Shown here: piece after piece, positions 61,068 through 64,000 of the stretch
Layout: the number at the start of each line of letters is the position of its first letter
Position numbering within the stretch: position 1 is the first letter of the stretch
NCBI RefSeq assembly: GCF_036231355.1
Contig: NZ_CP109496.1
Location: 3,906,001 to 3,970,000 of the forward strand
Direction: 5' to 3'
Origin: Streptomyces sp. NBC_01431
GTDB lineage: Bacteria; Actinomycetota; Actinomycetes; Streptomycetales; Streptomycetaceae
Length of the DNA stretch: 64,000 bases
Notes under the pieces: model-generated
Told to the model about the DNA's origin: nothing
The model's input: the letters and a program-made list of their open reading frames with translations, nothing else
Databases searched by the model: none
Program-made: the position numbers and the translations under genes

Positions 61068-63545
61068 ATGGCTACGACCACACCAGCCGGTGTGCGGGGC
61101 GGCCACGCCAAGCACGGAGGGCACACGCCGTCCGAGAGTGGCGCGCCGATGACTCACCGGCAGATCATGGAGGCGTTGTCCGGGCTGCTGCTCGGCATGT
61201 TCGTCGCCATCCTGTCCTCGACAATCGTCACCAACGCCCTGCCGCACATCATCAGCGACCTGGGCGGCGGCCAGTCCGCGTACACCTGGGTCGTCACGGC
61301 CTCGCTGCTCGCGATGACCGCGACCACCCCGCTGTGGGGCAAGCTCTCGGACCTCTTCAGCAAGAAGCTGCTGGTCCAGATAGCCCTGGTCATCTACGTC
61401 TCCGGCTCGATCGTGGCCGGTCTGTCCCAGAACTCCGGCATGCTGATCGCCTGCCGCGTGGTCCAGGGCATCGGCGTCGGCGGCCTCTCCGCGCTCGCCC
61501 AGATCGTCATGGCCGCCATGATCTCCCCGCGCGAGCGCGGCCGTTACAGCGGCTACCTCGGCGCCACGTTCGCGGTCGCGACGGTCGGCGGACCGCTGCT
61601 CGGCGGCGTGATCACCGACACCGACTGGCTCGGCTGGCGCTGGTGCTTCTACGTCGGCGTGCCGTTCGCCATCATCGCGCTGGTCGTGCTCCAGAAGACC
61701 CTGAAGCTCCCCGTCGTGAAGCGTGACGTCAAGGTCGACTGGACCGGCGCCTTCCTGATCAGCGCGGCCGTCTCGCTGCTCCTGGTCTGGGTGACGTTCG
61801 CGGGCGACAAGTACGACTGGATCTCGTGGCAGACGTATGCCATGGTCGGCGGCTCGGTCCTGCTCGGCGCGCTGTTCGTGTTCGCCGAGTCGAAGGCCAG
61901 CGAGCCGATCATCCCGCTGCGCCTGTTCCGCAACCGCACCATCACCCTCGCCTCGATCGCCTCGCTCTTCGTGGGTGTCGCGATGTTCACCGGCACGGTG
62001 TTCTTCTCCCAGTACTTCCAGCTGGCCCGCGGCAAGACGCCGACGATGTCCGGCGTCATGACGATCCCGATGATCGGCGGCCTGTTCATCTCCTCGACCA
62101 TCTCCGGGCAGGTCATCACCAAGACCGGCAAGTGGAAGGCCTGGCTGGTCAGCGGCGGCGTGCTGGTGACGGCGGGCCTCGGTCTGCTCGGCACGATGCG
62201 CTACGACACCCCGTACTGGCGCCTCTCCATCTACATGGCGCTGATGGGCCTCGGCATCGGCATGATGATGCAGAACCTGGTCCTGTGCACCCAGAACCAG
62301 GTCTCCGCCGCCGACCTCGGCTCCGCCTCCTCCGTCGTCACCTTCTTCCGCTCGCTCGGCGGTGCGGTCGGTGTCTCGGCGCTCGGCGCGGTCATGGCCA
62401 ACCGGGTCACCCACTACGTCCACGACGGCCTCACCGCGCTCGGCCCGCAGGGCGCGGCCGCCGCCAAGAGCGGCAGCGGAGGCTCCGGCGCCATCCCGGA
62501 CCTGGCCACGCTGCCCGGCCCGATCCGCACCGTCATCGAGAGCGCGTACGGACACGGCGTCGGCGATGTGTTCCTGTACGCGGCGCCCTGCGCGCTGCTC
62601 GCCTTCTTCGTCACGCTGTTCATCAAGGAGGTCCCGCTGCGGACCCGTGCGGTGGGCGCGAGCGAGGAGGCTCCCGCCGCGGCGACCGCCCCGATTCCCG
62701 CCCAGGCGACGGCTGTTGAGGCCACCGCCACGATGACCCCCGTGGCCACGGCGACCCCGGCCGCCGCCCCGGTGATCAACGGCATCGCGGTGCACGGCAC
62801 GGTGCGCGGCGCCGAGGGGGCGCCCGTCGCCTCCGCCGCCGTCACCCTCATCTCGCTCGGCGGCAGCCAGCTCGGCCGCGCGGTGGCGGGGCCCGACGGC
62901 GGGTACCTGCTCGATGCGCCGGGCGCCGGTTCGTACGTCCTGATCGCGGCCGCCGACGGCTTCCAGCCGCAGGCAGCGACCGTCGTCGTGGGCAGCGATC
63001 CGCTCGGGTACGACATCCTCCTGTCCGGCACCAGCGGCCTCGCCGGTGCGGTCAGGGCGGCCGAGACCGGGGCACCGGTCGAGGGCGCGATGGTGATCGT
63101 GACCGATGTGCGCGGCGATGTGCTCGCCACCGGCAAGTCGGGCGCGGTCGGTGAGTTCACCTTCGGCGAGCTCGTGCCGGGCCAGGTCACCGTGGCGGTC
63201 AACGCGGACGGCTTCCGCCCGCTGGCGCTGCCGGTGGAGATCGCGAGCCACGGCGTGACCCGTATCGAGGCCGCGCTCCAGTCCGGGGCACGGCTCCAGG
63301 GCACGGTGCGGGGCGGCGCCGACCGGCGTCCGCTGGCCGACGCCCGGGTCACCCTGGTCGACGCGGCGGGCAACGTGGTCGCGGGTACGACGACGGGCGA
63401 CGACGGCGCGTACGCCTTCGCCGACCTGAACTCCGGCGAGTACACGCTGATCGCGACCGGCTACCCGCCGGTGGCCGGCTCGCTGACCGTGGCCGGCCGC
63501 GGCGTGGACGGCCACGACATCGAACTCGCCCACCCGGGCGAGTAG
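61068..63545 (+). CDS. DHA2-type MFS exporter fused to carboxypeptidase-regulatory-like domains
   Basis: The 825-residue protein has an unusually long C-terminus. Residues about 30-545 form a 14-TM drug exporter (VVTASLLAMTATTPLWGKLS, motif C region ATFAVATVGGPLLGGVITDT). From about residue 570 come three repeats of about 80-85 residues of carboxypeptidase-regulatory-like beta sandwich (VHGTVRGAEGAPVASAAVTL, LAGAVRAAETGAPVEGAMVI, LQGTVRGGADRRPLADARVT; each with a GxxG...AxVT pattern). The added domains face one side of the membrane and may bind exported or surface ligands. MarR upstream; the next gene carries the same domain. Confidence 0.9.
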   Translation: MATTTPAGVRGGHAKHGGHTPSESGAPMTHRQIMEALSGLLLGMFVAILSSTIVTNALPHIISDLGGGQSAYTWVVTASLLAMTATTPLWGKLSDLFSKKLLVQIALVIYVSGSIVAGLSQNSGMLIACRVVQGIGVGGLSALAQIVMAAMISPRERGRYSGYLGATFAVATVGGPLLGGVITDTDWLGWRWCFYVGVPFAIIALVVLQKTLKLPVVKRDVKVDWTGAFLISAAVSLLLVWVTFAGDKYDWISWQTYAMVGGSVLLGALFVFAESKASEPIIPLRLFRNRTITLASIASLFVGVAMFTGTVFFSQYFQLARGKTPTMSGVMTIPMIGGLFISSTISGQVITKTGKWKAWLVSGGVLVTAGLGLLGTMRYDTPYWRLSIYMALMGLGIGMMMQNLVLCTQNQVSAADLGSASSVVTFFRSLGGAVGVSALGAVMANRVTHYVHDGLTALGPQGAAAAKSGSGGSGAIPDLATLPGPIRTVIESAYGHGVGDVFLYAAPCALLAFFVTLFIKEVPLRTRAVGASEEAPAAATAPIPAQATAVEATATMTPVATATPAAAPVINGIAVHGTVRGAEGAPVASAAVTLISLGGSQLGRAVAGPDGGYLLDAPGAGSYVLIAAADGFQPQAATVVVGSDPLGYDILLSGTSGLAGAVRAAETGAPVEGAMVIVTDVRGDVLATGKSGAVGEFTFGELVPGQVTVAVNADGFRPLALPVEIASHGVTRIEAALQSGARLQGTVRGGADRRPLADARVTLVDAAGNVVAGTTTGDDGAYAFADLNSGEYTLIATGYPPVAGSLTVAGRGVDGHDIELAHPGE

Positions 63546-63552
63546 TTGACCC

Positions 63553-63597
63553 CCGGGTGCGGGCGCCGCTTCGAGCGGAGGCGGCGCGCGCACCCGG
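63553..63597 (+). terminator. Hairpin after the MFS fusion gene
   Basis: CCGGGTGCGGGCGCCGC (63553-63569) pairs with its inverted copy (63581-63597) with one mismatch, 11-nt loop, starting 8 nt after the stop codon. No T-run is visible, so it may be leaky. Confidence 0.6.
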
Positions 63598-63714
63598 CGT
63601 GGAAACGGGCCCCGGGTACGGGGCGGCGGGCAGGGGACGGCCGGCCGCCCCGGGCCCGGGGCCCGGCCTTTTGCACCTAAGAGGCTTCTGTACTTCAAGA
63701 GGAGAGAAAACGGG

Positions 63715-64000
63715 ATGGGACTGCGGGCACAGGTACGGACACGCGACGGCTGGGCGGTTTCGCACGCCGTGGTGACGATGACCGACATGACGGGGACGCA
63801 GGTACTGCGGGCGTCGGCGGCCCCAGACGGCTCGGTTGCGGCGGACGTGGCGCTGGCGCCCGGCCCGTACACGGTGATCGTGACGGCCGTCGGGTACGCC
63901 CCCGCCGCCTCCACCGCGCTGGTCACGGCGAGCGGCCGGGCCGAGGCGGGCACCGTGGTGCTGGCCCGCCAGGGCGGCGTCGAGCTGCCGCCGCCGGGCC
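63715..64000 (+). CDS. Protein with carboxypeptidase-regulatory-like domain, 3' end outside window
   Basis: The first 95 residues are visible from ATG 63715 (MGLRAQVRTRDGWAVSHAVV) with GAGGAGAG upstream. The N-terminus is a single carboxypeptidase-regulatory-like beta sandwich (AVVTMTDMTGTQVLRASAAP, DVALAPGPYTVIVTAVGYAP) resembling the repeats at the end of the upstream MFS protein. In other streptomycetes I recall the next part being a YceI-like lipid-binding domain; this is not visible here. Truncated by the window. Confidence 0.7.
   Translation, partial: MGLRAQVRTRDGWAVSHAVVTMTDMTGTQVLRASAAPDGSVAADVALAPGPYTVIVTAVGYAPAASTALVTASGRAEAGTVVLARQGGVELPPPG

Overview
The window is high-GC actinobacterial DNA and almost certainly comes from the core chromosome of a Streptomyces. 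The evidence is a set of marker genes: the developmental regulator bldC, valine dehydrogenase (vdh), an Lsr2-type nucleoid protein, geosmin synthase, a SigF/SigN stress-sigma pair, a full set of single-function purine genes, and typical GTG/TTG starts with GGAGG-type ribosome sites. No rRNA, CRISPR array or intact insertion sequence was seen. The window opens inside an hrpA-type helicase gene and closes inside an unfinished gene with a carboxypeptidase-regulatory-like domain.

Layout. 1-5000: hrpA 3' end, tRNA-Asp with two similar terminators, a 57-aa protein, bldC and a conserved unknown. 5000-16400: vdh, a DUF3073 gene, purF-purM, a TetR/DinB-like/MFS divergent unit, and purS-purQ-purL with 4-nt overlaps. 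16400-23500: Lsr2 paralogue, an aberrant tRNA-Gly(TCC) plus a normal tRNA-Gly(GCC), an ABC-2 exporter with a DesK/DesR-like two-component system, a second tRNA-Gly(GCC), purC and an N,N-dimethylformamidase-like protein. 23500-29800: a GC-rich repeat spacer, a membrane protein resembling an M48 peptidase that has lost its HExxH site, purD, dnaX and the SRP RNA.

29850-49100 is the accessory part. It starts at tRNA-Ser(GGA), followed by an integrase fragment, an RHH/PIN toxin-antitoxin pair, a conserved 103-aa protein divergent from an SNF2 helicase-SWIM pair, and a DUF4041 plus GIY-YIG protein resembling the phage-defence nuclease SNIPE. Next comes a possible small regulon: two paralogous mini zinc-ribbon proteins, a cupin/zinc-ribbon protein, a MarR regulator and a ClC channel, with a shared operator-like motif (ATTGCACTCTGCAA) at two promoters. 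A stand-alone receiver protein, a membrane protein, a secreted tripeptidyl aminopeptidase, an NmrA-like protein and a CDF metal exporter follow.

49100-64000 returns to conserved genes: geosmin synthase behind four tandem 29-bp repeats, an HhH-GPD glycosylase-like protein, a ParB-like small protein, a LytR_C protein, upp, the tadA operon, tRNA-Ser(CGA), a cluster of strong hairpins that may be an RNA gene, a Dabb protein, sigF, sigN, and a MarR-regulated MFS exporter fused to three beta-sandwich repeats.

The observations most worth following are the tRNA-Gly(TCC) with coordinated D-loop and T-loop changes like those of cell-wall tRNA-Gly in staphylococci, the SNIPE-like protein with a PPGW-repeat N-terminus, and the MarR/zinc-ribbon/ClC module with its shared operator. 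All calls are from reading the sequence; no searches were run.
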